From an uncultured Lacinutrix sp. (lineage in GTDB: Bacteria > Bacteroidota > Bacteroidia > Flavobacteriales > Flavobacteriaceae), in NCBI GenBank assembly GCA_937129145.1, contig CAKZMU010000056.1, forward strand, positions 1-64,000: a stretch of DNA of 64,000 nt, in the 5' to 3' direction. Within the stretch, counting starts at the first letter, position 1. The number at the start of each line of letters is the position of its first letter. The position numbers were made by a program, and so were the translations under genes. Under the pieces are notes generated by a model, which did no database searches, was not told where the DNA came from, and saw nothing but the letters and a program-made list of their open reading frames with translations. Below are positions 25,891 through 35,015 of the stretch, piece after piece.

Positions 25891-27126
25891 ATGTTGAAAA
25901 AAAAATATAGCATTCATTTACGGTTTGCAAAGAATTTTACTTGGTTATTTTTATTTAATGGCTTGGGGTATGTTTTTTCTTTTTTAGCATTGCCAATTTT
26001 AATTAATAAGTATAGTCTTGTACAAGTTGGATTTATTTATACAACCCAAGCAATTGTTTTGGGGTTAGCGTCTTTAGCCAACTTTAGCTTCGTTTATTAT
26101 ATACCAACAGTTTCTAAAGAAATTTGTGATAATGGCGAGACACGTCTAAAATTATGGAGCTTGACATTACAAGTAAGATTTTTGTTGTCCATTGTTTTGC
26201 TAATCATCTCGTTAATAGTGGTTTTACAATTTTTTGAAGAGTTTTTATTGCTCTATATTGTTAGCTTATCGCTACTTATTCCTAAAATAATAAACCCAAA
26301 TTTATTTTTTAATGCCTTAGAAAAGAATAAATATATTTTCTCTATTGGATTTTTTTCAAAATTGCTTTTTCTGCTTTTAATATTTATATCAAATGATTTC
26401 ATACTGGTAAATTTATTTCTTGCTATTTCAGAATTTATAGTGATTATTTTTTATCTAAAAAAAGTTCATCGAGATGTTTTTAAGTTTAAACTAATCTCAT
26501 TAAAAGAGCTTTTGAATTATATGAAGAAAACAACAAATTTATTTTTAGTAAATATATTTTCAATGCTTAAACCACATAGTATTTTGCCCATAATAAGTAG
26601 CGTATTTGGAGCGGAATTTGCCGCTTTATTTACTTTGGCAGATAAAATAGTTAATGTTGTAAAAGGCGTTTCGGGTATCATATTTGTTAGTGTATTCCCA
26701 ATTTATAATAAAGATAAACTGAAGACTTTTGTTTTAAGTCGTTACCAAAAAATCTTGTTAGTTTTTACGCCAATATTAATTACTATTATTATATGGCAAA
26801 CAAGTGATTATCTAATCTATTTTCTAAATAACTTTAACGAGGATACCTTGGCAAGTACAACTTTAAAAATCTTATCATTATCCACACCAGTTTTCTTTTT
26901 GGTTATCCCATTGTTTAGTTATTTTTTACAAAACAAAAAATGGAATGTCATTTTACTTATAGCAATTGTACAATTACTAACATTAGCAATTTCAATATCA
27001 TTATTATTGTCGCAAAATATTATTGGAGTTGCCAAAAGTATTGTTATATCGGAGTATGTTTTGTTGGTATGTTATTTACTTTATTTCTATAGTCAAAAAC
27101 TGAATTTATTTTCTCTTCGCAGTTAA
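25891..27126 (+). CDS. Oligosaccharide flippase (Wzx/MATE-like)
   Basis: A 411-residue integral membrane protein with about 12 hydrophobic helices and few charged loops, fitting the polysaccharide transporter (Wzx/RfbX) family. An early YVFSFLALPILINKY resembles the family's first helices (FLALPILTRLY). Such proteins flip lipid-linked sugars across the inner membrane. The gene is the last of a three-gene unit. Its 3' end overlaps the convergent methyltransferase gene by 21 nt, and there is no terminator between them. Confidence 0.85.
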   Translation: MLKKKYSIHLRFAKNFTWLFLFNGLGYVFSFLALPILINKYSLVQVGFIYTTQAIVLGLASLANFSFVYYIPTVSKEICDNGETRLKLWSLTLQVRFLLSIVLLIISLIVVLQFFEEFLLLYIVSLSLLIPKIINPNLFFNALEKNKYIFSIGFFSKLLFLLLIFISNDFILVNLFLAISEFIVIIFYLKKVHRDVFKFKLISLKELLNYMKKTTNLFLVNIFSMLKPHSILPIISSVFGAEFAALFTLADKIVNVVKGVSGIIFVSVFPIYNKDKLKTFVLSRYQKILLVFTPILITIIIWQTSDYLIYFLNNFNEDTLASTTLKILSLSTPVFFLVIPLFSYFLQNKKWNVILLIAIVQLLTLAISISLLLSQNIIGVAKSIVISEYVLLVCYLLYFYSQKLNLFSLRS

Positions 27127-28656
27127 AATATAATAATCGCCAAAACCTCTTAAAAAAGGAACTTTATTGGATATAGTATCAAAGCTACTCAATATTTTAA
27201 ATATAAATGGATGCTGTTCACAGAACTCATTTCGGTTACCAGTAGGCCCTAAAAAAGATATATTTTCAATTTTAAAATTTTCAAAGTCAGCTTTGAGCAA
27301 ACTTTTAATTTTTCTTGCGCTATGGTAATATGTCTGTACTTTTTCTCCTTTAATATTTGCCAAAACACCTTTTTTATTTAACCTACGAAATGCAGTTTTA
27401 TCGCCTTTAAAAATCTTTAAAAACTCCCATAAGCATATTTTTGGCATTATAACTAAAGTAATGCTTCCTTTGGGTTTTAAAATGCCTTTAAATGAATTAA
27501 ACACTTTTCCCAATTCATTTATTGAACTACAATTTAACCCTCCAAAATTTGAAAATATACGCATATACTGTTGCCCTTCAAGTTTATCAAGATTGTTAAA
27601 AGAAAGCATCTGAGTCGTTAAGTATTCTTGCAGTTTTTCTGAAACAATTTTTGATGACACATATTGAGTCATTCCTTCAGCCACATCTGTTGCATGTACC
27701 TTATAACCACTTTTAGCAAAAAAAACAGCATCAATTCCAGTACCACAATTAATTTCTAGAATGCTATCCTTTTTGTTTAAAGTGCTTGCAAAATGTTTTC
27801 GCACTCTATTTCTCATCCAAAGAATTAAACCAGATGTTTTATCTAACATTTCATAGTCATGAGAAATACTCGAAAACCCTTTTCTAATACTATCTTTTTT
27901 AGATTTAGAGACATAATATGCCCACAAAAAAGACGAATCCTTTCTTCTAAATAAACGATAGTAAAGCCCGCTTTTTGGACGATATAAAACCCTAAAATCT
28001 TTTAAGTTTTCAATGGTATGATGAAAATAATATTGCACCATTTCTGGAAAACCTATTTTGCGGTAGTAACTTTCTGTTCTGGTTTTTGCTTCTATGCGTT
28101 CTTTGTTAGTATAAAATGGACTGTCAATTATGTGTATTTCACCTTTTGGTTTTAGAAAAGTGTCAAGTTTCGCAATAAGCTCATTAAAGTTCTCAAAATA
28201 TTGAATGCTAGCATTTAAAACAATAAGGTCAAATTGTTTTATAAAAGGATGATTAATTTTAAAAAGATTACCATAAACAAACGTAAGATTCTCTTTTTTA
28301 AATACCCTAGCTGCTTGTTCCAACTCTAAAGAATTAATGTCTAGCCCTATTACGTTATTGTTGTTGAAGGTCATTACGTTGCTAAACCAACCATTACCAC
28401 AACCAACATCTAAAATTGAAATATTAGGTTTTGTTTTTACATAATTAATAAATCTATTGGCTGTTTTTTGTCGTAAAAACCACTCATTTTTATTGGGGTT
28501 ATTTTTTGAAACTTTAGGCAGTAAGGCAACATCTTTATCGCTTAACACTCTTGATTCCTTGGTTCTAACATTTAAATAGTGTGCGCTAAACTCATTAACT
28601 TCTTCAGTAAGATAAGCAATGCCGTTTTTTGTTTTATATGATTGAAAAGCTATCAC
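27106..28656 (-). CDS. Protein with two SAM-dependent methyltransferase domains
   Basis: A 516-residue protein with two class I methyltransferase domains in tandem. Each has its own SAM-binding motif I: DVGCGNG at 83-89 and EINCGTG at 301-307, followed by an acidic strand end (GLDIN and ATDVA). The start is GTG at 28656, 1 nt after the radical SAM stop, so they are coupled. The neighbours (radical SAM enzyme, nucleotidyltransferase) point to one pathway. The domains may modify two positions of one product or one may be regulatory. Substrate unknown. Confidence 0.8.
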   Translation of the reverse strand: MIAFQSYKTKNGIAYLTEEVNEFSAHYLNVRTKESRVLSDKDVALLPKVSKNNPNKNEWFLRQKTANRFINYVKTKPNISILDVGCGNGWFSNVMTFNNNNVIGLDINSLELEQAARVFKKENLTFVYGNLFKINHPFIKQFDLIVLNASIQYFENFNELIAKLDTFLKPKGEIHIIDSPFYTNKERIEAKTRTESYYRKIGFPEMVQYYFHHTIENLKDFRVLYRPKSGLYYRLFRRKDSSFLWAYYVSKSKKDSIRKGFSSISHDYEMLDKTSGLILWMRNRVRKHFASTLNKKDSILEINCGTGIDAVFFAKSGYKVHATDVAEGMTQYVSSKIVSEKLQEYLTTQMLSFNNLDKLEGQQYMRIFSNFGGLNCSSINELGKVFNSFKGILKPKGSITLVIMPKICLWEFLKIFKGDKTAFRRLNKKGVLANIKGEKVQTYYHSARKIKSLLKADFENFKIENISFLGPTGNRNEFCEQHPFIFKILSSFDTISNKVPFLRGFGDYYILTAKRK

Positions 28657-28657
28657 T

Positions 28658-30121
28658 TTAATGGTTATTATTCTTGATGCGCCCTAATTCAATTCGGTTA
28701 AAGTAAGCACTTGGTGCATAATAAAAATAGAGAGCCATAGCTCTAATCTTTGAAAAAGAACTCCGATTTGGTGCCTTGAAAATTTCTTTAAAAAAATAAA
28801 CAGCTTGACTTTTACGATACTCTTTATGCACATATCTATGCAGTTTTTTGTAGTATTTAGAATTAAACGTGCCTTTAAACATCATAGCTAAATCATCAGA
28901 ATCTGTCCAATTGGCTTTTAGTTTTAAATCGTCTTTTACCTTGTCATAAAATTTTGTTCCAGGTAATGGGTATGACACAGATATCCCTAAATTATCTGGA
29001 AGTAATTCTTTAATCATTTTTATGGTTTTAGTAATATCATCCTTGGTTTCACCCAAATACCCAAACTGAATAAAAAATGCCACACGAACCTTTTTTTCCT
29101 TAAGCAAACGTGTTGCTTTATAAATTTGGTCTACCGTTGTTCCTTTGTCCATGGCATCTAAAATACTTTGAGACCCACTTTCTGCGCCAACCCAAACTTC
29201 CTCTAATCCACTTTCTGCTAAAGCGTCTATCGTGTCTTCTTTTAATAATAAATCCACACGACTTTGAATGTAATAAGAAATAGAAAGCTGTTCTTTTTTA
29301 AGCTCTTTATTGAAATTTTGAACCCAATTAGGCTTCAATCCAAAAATATCATCACACATCCAAAAACGATTCACGCCATAGGTTTTTTTAAGATATTTTA
29401 TATGCTTTGTAATATACTCTGGAGAATGAGAATTATATCTATTTCCGTAAATGGGTTTTGCACACCAATTGCATTTATAAGGGCAACCACGAGTTGTAAC
29501 AATATTAAGCGTGAATTTGTTTCCGGCAGTTTCCCATATATTTCTATAAGATTCAATATCTACTAAATCCCAAGCAGGCATTGGAAGTTCATCTAAATCT
29601 CTTAGCACGGTACGCTTATTATTTACAATAATTTCATCGTCATTTTTATAGACTATTCCTTGAATATTAGAAGTAGATTCATTGTTTTCAATGGCATCTA
29701 CTAATTCTTTAAGCGTAATTTCGCCTTCACCTTGAATAATATAATCTGCGCCTTCACCTAAATATTTCTCGTAATTGTCTGTAGAATCCGAACTACAAGC
29801 CACGACAATACAATTATAGTGTTTGGCAATTTTAATCATCTCAAAAGCGGCTTCACGCATAGTGGTCAAGCACATTTTTGTAAGGTAATTGAAGCCATCG
29901 TCATACAAAACAAATATTTTTGGGTTGTGCAATTTTAAGTGAAGTTCTATTCCTAAAGGAGAGTCTAAAAGATTAGTGTCGTACAATCCTATGTTATATC
30001 CGTTTTCTCTTAAATAAGACGCAGCATAAAGGGTGCCTAATGGAGGATAAGGCGTTTTATTCTTCCATTGTTTAAGGTCGAATTTATAAAAATATGAATG
30101 CGAAAATACAATATCAAGCAT
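28658..30121 (-). CDS. Cobalamin-binding-domain radical SAM enzyme
   Basis: A 487-residue radical SAM protein of the B12-binding type (BchE/HpnJ-like). The N-terminal Rossmann-like domain (about 1-160) starts with PPLGTLYAASYLRENGYNI and contains the EGADYIIQGEGE pattern of this class; the DxHxxG cobalamin-ligand motif is absent, as in many members. The iron-sulphur motif TRGCPYKCNWC has Cys213, Cys217 and Cys220. The chain continues as a radical SAM barrel (EEVWVGAESGS, VAFFIQFGYLGET). It overlaps the upstream nucleotidyltransferase gene by 8 nt. Reactions in the class include methylation and ring closure of unactivated carbons. Product unknown. Confidence 0.88.
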   Translation of the reverse strand: MLDIVFSHSYFYKFDLKQWKNKTPYPPLGTLYAASYLRENGYNIGLYDTNLLDSPLGIELHLKLHNPKIFVLYDDGFNYLTKMCLTTMREAAFEMIKIAKHYNCIVVACSSDSTDNYEKYLGEGADYIIQGEGEITLKELVDAIENNESTSNIQGIVYKNDDEIIVNNKRTVLRDLDELPMPAWDLVDIESYRNIWETAGNKFTLNIVTTRGCPYKCNWCAKPIYGNRYNSHSPEYITKHIKYLKKTYGVNRFWMCDDIFGLKPNWVQNFNKELKKEQLSISYYIQSRVDLLLKEDTIDALAESGLEEVWVGAESGSQSILDAMDKGTTVDQIYKATRLLKEKKVRVAFFIQFGYLGETKDDITKTIKMIKELLPDNLGISVSYPLPGTKFYDKVKDDLKLKANWTDSDDLAMMFKGTFNSKYYKKLHRYVHKEYRKSQAVYFFKEIFKAPNRSSFSKIRAMALYFYYAPSAYFNRIELGRIKNNNH

Positions 30122-31019
30122 GCTCTGGAGATAATTCTATGTTATACTTCGCTTTTATTTTTTCGTAATCATCATTTAATAAATCAATTACTTTTTTCTG
30201 AAAGTTTTGAGGGTGATGTTTAGAGACATTCTTGGTAGATTTCATTGCAATTGCAAATTCCTCCTTTTCTAAATGCCCAAATTTAGATGCCCATTTTTTT
30301 AATGTTAGCTTTTGAAAAAACCTATCAAAAAAATCTCCAATATTATTTTTTAATAGTATTTGTAATAATCTTGAAAACCAATATTTTTTAACATCTACAA
30401 TGGTAGAAGTATGTATTGGTTTTTTATTTGGAAAAAAGGCATTTACCCAATCATTTTCTTTTAAAAAAGAAGAAAATGTGTTTTCTCCACAAACAGGAAT
30501 TAGTGTAACAATCTCTGAAGCTGTAAACCTATTTTGTTCCGCAATTTGCATTTGATTGCTTGATATAAAATAATTAACACAAAAGTATTTTTTAGAGTTG
30601 AGCAAAAATATTTTTTTGTAGAGAATTAATAAGGTGCGCGCTACCCATAAACGGTTTGGTTTAGTAATAATAAAAAAGTCTATATCTCCATCTTTATCAT
30701 GATATCCTTTTGCAAGCGCACCAGATAATGATACACTTTCAATATATGGGAATTTTGCAATAAACTTAGCAACACGTATAGCTTTAGGTATTACTTTTTT
30801 TGCCATTGTATTACCTTTAACACGTCTGTCTATTAGTTGAGGATTGTTATTTATTGTGTAGTAATTGTGAAATTTAAAAACGACTCCTTTTTTTAAAAGC
30901 CAAGACAATTCTTCTTTTACATTAGAAATTGATGTGTTGTCTGAAAATTCAAAAACCTCCTCTTCTTTAAGTGGATATTTAAAAATAGAAAAATATAAGA
31001 TGGGTTTTAGGCTTTTCAA
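30114..31019 (-). CDS. Nucleotidyltransferase-domain protein
   Basis: A 301-residue protein. A winged-helix-like N-terminus (about 1-60) precedes a nucleotidyltransferase fold: SGALAKG at 99-105 then the metal-binding GDIDFF with Asp112 and Asp114. The start codon is TTG at 31019; no in-frame Met occurs until residue 72, and the frame is closed by a TAG 9 nt further up. It follows polA by 11 nt and overlaps the next gene by 8 nt, which makes it the first of a three-gene unit. Substrate unknown: it could activate a sugar or lipid, or modify a protein. Confidence 0.72.
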   Translation of the reverse strand: MKSLKPILYFSIFKYPLKEEEVFEFSDNTSISNVKEELSWLLKKGVVFKFHNYYTINNNPQLIDRRVKGNTMAKKVIPKAIRVAKFIAKFPYIESVSLSGALAKGYHDKDGDIDFFIITKPNRLWVARTLLILYKKIFLLNSKKYFCVNYFISSNQMQIAEQNRFTASEIVTLIPVCGENTFSSFLKENDWVNAFFPNKKPIHTSTIVDVKKYWFSRLLQILLKNNIGDFFDRFFQKLTLKKWASKFGHLEKEEFAIAMKSTKNVSKHHPQNFQKKVIDLLNDDYEKIKAKYNIELSPEHA

Positions 31020-31030
31020 AATATTCTATT

Positions 31031-33880
31031 TTAATGAGCTTCTAGCCAATTATTACCAATATCCAAATCAACATCCAGAGGTACGTCTAGTTTGTATGCG
31101 TTTTCCATTTCGGTTTTAACGAGTGTTTTAATGGCTTCTAATTCTGGTTTAAAAACATCAAACACCAATTCATCATGAACTTGTAAAAGCATTTTCGTTT
31201 TGTAATTTCCTTCTTGGAGTTTTTCATGAATATTAATCATGGCAATTTTAATAATATCTGCGGCACTACCTTGTATAGGTGCGTTTACCGCATTACGTTC
31301 GGCTGCACCACGAACTACTGCGTTTCTGGAATTGATATCTTTTAAATAACGACGACGCCCTAACACTGTTTGCACATACCCATTATCTCTTGCAAAATCT
31401 ACTTGCTCGCTTATATATGCACGAAGCTTTGGATAGGTTTCATAGTAAGTTTCAATCAATTCTTTAGATTCACTTCTAGATAAATCGGTTTGGTTGCTTA
31501 AACCAAAAGCAGATACGCCATAAATAATTCCGAAGTTGACCGTTTTTGCATTACCACGTTGCTCGCGAGTGACCTCATTTAAGGGTACATTAAATACTTT
31601 GGAAGCTGTTGATGCATGAATATCTTCACCATTTTTAAAGGCTTCAATCATGGTTTCTTCTTTGCTTAAAGCCGCAATAACACGCAGTTCTATTTGTGAA
31701 TAATCGGCAGCTAGAAGCGTGTAATTTTCATCTCTTGGCACAAATGCTTTTCTAACCTGTCTTCCTCGTTCGGTTCGTATTGGAATATTCTGTAAGTTAG
31801 GATTATTGCTACTCAAACGTCCTGTGGCTGCAACGGTTTGCATATAATCGGTATGCACTCTTCCAGTACTTTCTTCCACTTGAAGCGGCAACGCATCAAC
31901 ATAGGTGCTTTTTAGTTTAGCGAGTCCACGATAGTCCAAAATATTCTGAATAATATCATGGTCTTTTGCTAAATAACTCAATACATCTTCAGCGGTTGAA
32001 TATTGCCCAGTTTTAGTCTTTTTAGGCTTATCGACCAATTTCATTTTTTCAAATAAAATCACACCTAATTGTTTTGGCGAGGCAATATTAAATTCTTCAC
32101 CAGCAGCTTCATAAATCTGCTTTTCAAGTTTTGCTATATCATTATTAAGTGCTTCTGATAAGGAATTTAAAAAGTCAGTATCTAGATTAATACCTTCCAA
32201 TTCCATAGCTGCAAGCACACGCAGTAATGGGATTTCAATCTCATCAAAGAGTTTTTGTGTGTTGGCTTCGCCCAATTCTTTTTCAAAATGTTCTTTTAGC
32301 TGAAGTGTAATATCAGCATCCTCGACAGCATATTCCGCTTGTTTTTCTAGCGGAACGTCTCGCATCGAGAGTTGGTTTTTTCCTTTTTTACCAATAAGTT
32401 CTGTAATGGAAATAGGTGTGTAGTTTAAATACGTTTCAGCAAGTACATCCATATTATGACGCATATCTGGATTTATGAGATAATGTGCTAACATGGTATC
32501 GAACAATTTTCCTTTAACCTCAACATTGTATTTAGCCAATACTTTGATGTCATACTTTAAATTCTGACCAATTTTTTCAATGGTTTCACTTTCAAAAAAC
32601 GGACGTAAAACTTCAATAAGCTCTTGAGCTTCGTTTTTGTCCTCAGGAAAAGGCATATAAAAACCTTTACCAACATCCCAAGAAAAGGCAATACCAACCA
32701 ATTCAGCAGTCAATGGATTTAAACTCGTTGTTTCGGTATCAAAACATACTGAGGTTTGTTGCATTAAGTTTTTGACAAACAGCTTTGTTGCCATTCCTGG
32801 TGCTACACTTTGGTAAAAATGTGACGTAGTTTCGGCTGTTTTTCTTGAAAATACTGAACTCGTTTCAGTATCTGTTTCATTTGAAGTTTCAGCACCAAAT
32901 AATGAAAATTGTCCAGAGCCAGCAGATTTTTGTTCTTTTGGAGTTGTTTTAACTTCTTCTTTTGCTTTGTTTTCATTTGGAGTAGAATTTGTTACTTCTT
33001 GAGAAAACGTTTTTAAGAAATTATCGGTTAATCGTCTAAACTCTAAATCTTGAAATATCTCTTTTACTTTTTCAATATCTGGATGGTCGAGTTCAAAATC
33101 TTTCGCATTAAATTCCACAGGCACATCTAACATAATCGTTGCTAGCTTTTTTGAAAGCAATCCTAACTCTTTTGAAGCTTCAACCTTTTCTTTCATTTTA
33201 CCTTTAAGCTCATGTGTATTTGCTAACAAGCCTTCCATACTTCCATAAGCAGCTAGAAACTTTTTAGCTGTTTTTTCACCAACACCAGGAAGTCCTGGAA
33301 TATTATCACTTGAATCCCCCATCATTCCTAAAAAATCTATCACTTGCATTGGGTCTGTCACCTCAAATTTCTTTTGGACTTCAGGAATTCCCCACGTCTC
33401 ATAGCCACCACCAAACACAGGTTTGTACATAAATATATTTTCGGTTACTAACTGTGCAAAATCTTTGTCAGGTGTGACCATATAGGTTTTATAACCTTCT
33501 TTTTCTGCTTGTCTAGAGAGCGTTCCAATAACATCATCGGCTTCATAACCTTCTTTTACCATAATAGGGATATGCATGGCTTTTAAAATTTCATAAATGT
33601 AAGGCACCGCAGTTTTAATTCCTTCGGGAGTTTCGTCACGGTTGGCCTTGTAGGCTTCATACATTTCAACGCGATCTGCGCTTCCACCTTTATCAAAACA
33701 AACAGCTAAATGGTCTGGGCGTTCTCGTTTTATGACGTCTAATAAAGAATTCATAAAGCCCATAATGGCTGAGGTGTCTTCTCCTTTGGAATTTATTCTT
33801 GGGTTTTTTATAAAGGCATAATACCCACGAAAAATTAAGGCATAAGCATCGACAAGGAAAAGGCGTTTTTGTTCTGACAT
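31031..33880 (-). CDS. polA: DNA polymerase I
   Basis: A 949-residue family A polymerase with all three domains. The 5' nuclease (about 1-300) includes VDAYALIFRGYYAF and GDSSDNIPG. The 3'-5' proofreading domain has an apparently intact DEDY set: DTETTSLNP, GQNLKYDIK and YAVEDADIT. The polymerase has motif A (ADYSQIELRV), motif B (AKTVNFGIIYG) and motif C (VHDELVF). It works in Okazaki fragment processing and repair. The small operon downstream begins 11 nt later, so it may be co-transcribed with this housekeeping gene. Confidence 0.98.
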   Translation of the reverse strand: MSEQKRLFLVDAYALIFRGYYAFIKNPRINSKGEDTSAIMGFMNSLLDVIKRERPDHLAVCFDKGGSADRVEMYEAYKANRDETPEGIKTAVPYIYEILKAMHIPIMVKEGYEADDVIGTLSRQAEKEGYKTYMVTPDKDFAQLVTENIFMYKPVFGGGYETWGIPEVQKKFEVTDPMQVIDFLGMMGDSSDNIPGLPGVGEKTAKKFLAAYGSMEGLLANTHELKGKMKEKVEASKELGLLSKKLATIMLDVPVEFNAKDFELDHPDIEKVKEIFQDLEFRRLTDNFLKTFSQEVTNSTPNENKAKEEVKTTPKEQKSAGSGQFSLFGAETSNETDTETSSVFSRKTAETTSHFYQSVAPGMATKLFVKNLMQQTSVCFDTETTSLNPLTAELVGIAFSWDVGKGFYMPFPEDKNEAQELIEVLRPFFESETIEKIGQNLKYDIKVLAKYNVEVKGKLFDTMLAHYLINPDMRHNMDVLAETYLNYTPISITELIGKKGKNQLSMRDVPLEKQAEYAVEDADITLQLKEHFEKELGEANTQKLFDEIEIPLLRVLAAMELEGINLDTDFLNSLSEALNNDIAKLEKQIYEAAGEEFNIASPKQLGVILFEKMKLVDKPKKTKTGQYSTAEDVLSYLAKDHDIIQNILDYRGLAKLKSTYVDALPLQVEESTGRVHTDYMQTVAATGRLSSNNPNLQNIPIRTERGRQVRKAFVPRDENYTLLAADYSQIELRVIAALSKEETMIEAFKNGEDIHASTASKVFNVPLNEVTREQRGNAKTVNFGIIYGVSAFGLSNQTDLSRSESKELIETYYETYPKLRAYISEQVDFARDNGYVQTVLGRRRYLKDINSRNAVVRGAAERNAVNAPIQGSAADIIKIAMINIHEKLQEGNYKTKMLLQVHDELVFDVFKPELEAIKTLVKTEMENAYKLDVPLDVDLDIGNNWLEAH

Positions 33881-33979
33881 TGAATTTATTTTTCAAGATT
33901 ATAAAACTACAAAAACTTATCCTTTAATGAATGTTATTTGAATTGCAATTTGTTATTTTCGCCACTAAATAATATGTAG

Positions 33980-34909
33980 ATGAACAACTTCTCAATGGCC
34001 ATTCATGGAGGCGCAGGAACTTTGGTAAAAGGATTAATGACTTCTGAATTAGAAGCAAAATATAAAGCAGCTTTAAAAGAAGCTCGAGATAAAGGCTATA
34101 ATATTCTTGAACAAGGAGGGTCTGCCTTAGACGCTGTTCAAACAGCTGTGAAATCTTTAGAAGACACACCATTGTTTAACGCAGGAAAAGGAAGTGTGTT
34201 TACTAATGAAGGCACACACGAAATGGACGCAGCCATTATGGAAGGTAAAAACCTTGAGGCTGGAGCTGTAAGCTTAGTAACTGGTATTAAAAACCCAGTA
34301 TCATTAGCAAGAGATGTTATGGAAAAAAGCTACCATGTATTTTTAGCTGGCGATGGAGCTATGCAATTTGCCAAAGGATTGGATTACAAAATTGAAACAC
34401 CAGACTATTTTTACGATGAGGTTAGGTATAAACAATGGCAAGGCATTAAGGATAGTAATAGTTTTCAATTAGACCATAGCGTAAAAAAAGATGGTAAATT
34501 CGGGACCGTTGGTGCAGTTGCCTGTGATAAAGATGGGAATATAGCAGCAGCAACCTCAACTGGAGGTATGACCAATAAAAAATGGGGGCGTGTTGGAGAT
34601 TCTCCAATGATAGGAGCAGGGAATTATGCTAATAATAAAACTTGTGCAGTAAGTTGTACAGGTAGTGGCGAGTTTTTTATAAGAGGCGTTGTGGCTTATG
34701 ATGTGTCTTGTTTAATGGAGCATAAAGGGTTATCACTCGAAGATGCAGCAAATGAAGTGATTCACAAACGTATTCTTGAAATAAATGGCGATGGTGGCTT
34801 AATAGCTGTCGATGCCAAAGGAAATATTGCTATGCCTTTTAATACCGAAGGGATGTATCGTGCTTATAAAACGTCTAAAGGAGAGGAGAATATTTCTATT
34901 TACAAATAA
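33980..34909 (+). CDS. iaaA: Isoaspartyl peptidase / beta-aspartyl dipeptidase
   Basis: A 309-residue Ntn-hydrolase of the plant-type asparaginase class. The precursor self-cleaves before Thr176 in FGTVGAVACD, which becomes the nucleophile; the following GGMTNKKWGRVGDSPMIGAG segment binds the substrate. It lacks a signal peptide and acts in the cytoplasm on beta-Asp-X dipeptides and asparagine. The two cyanophycin genes beside it suggest that it splits beta-Asp-Arg released by cyanophycinase into aspartate and arginine. That specific role is inferred from context. Confidence 0.92.
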   Translation: MNNFSMAIHGGAGTLVKGLMTSELEAKYKAALKEARDKGYNILEQGGSALDAVQTAVKSLEDTPLFNAGKGSVFTNEGTHEMDAAIMEGKNLEAGAVSLVTGIKNPVSLARDVMEKSYHVFLAGDGAMQFAKGLDYKIETPDYFYDEVRYKQWQGIKDSNSFQLDHSVKKDGKFGTVGAVACDKDGNIAAATSTGGMTNKKWGRVGDSPMIGAGNYANNKTCAVSCTGSGEFFIRGVVAYDVSCLMEHKGLSLEDAANEVIHKRILEINGDGGLIAVDAKGNIAMPFNTEGMYRAYKTSKGEENISIYK

Positions 34910-34911
34910 TT

Positions 34912-35013
34912 TGTCATTGCGAATCCTGACCATTTAAGTCAAGATGTGGCAATCTGTTTATTTAAAAATTCTTATCAAAAGATTACCACGACACTTTGTT
35001 CCTCGTAATGACG
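34912..35013. repeat. Imperfect dispersed inverted repeat between iaaA and cphB
   Basis: Left arm contains GTCATTGCGA (34913-34922) and GTGGCAATCT (34946-34955). The right arm, read in reverse complement, contains GTCATTACGA and GTGGTAATCT (35012-34980). Both end blocks match 9 of 10. Sequences of this type are known as dispersed intergenic repeats in bacterial genomes. It sits between two convergent genes and could fold into a long hairpin ending both transcripts. Confidence 0.7.
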
Positions 35014-35015
35014 TC

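Noticed and set aside
24082..31019. Reading the cluster as a hopanoid locus
   Set aside because: Phosphorylase, GT2 and B12-radical SAM families match hpn genes in type, but squalene-hopene cyclase and HpnH are absent here. Kept as analogy only.
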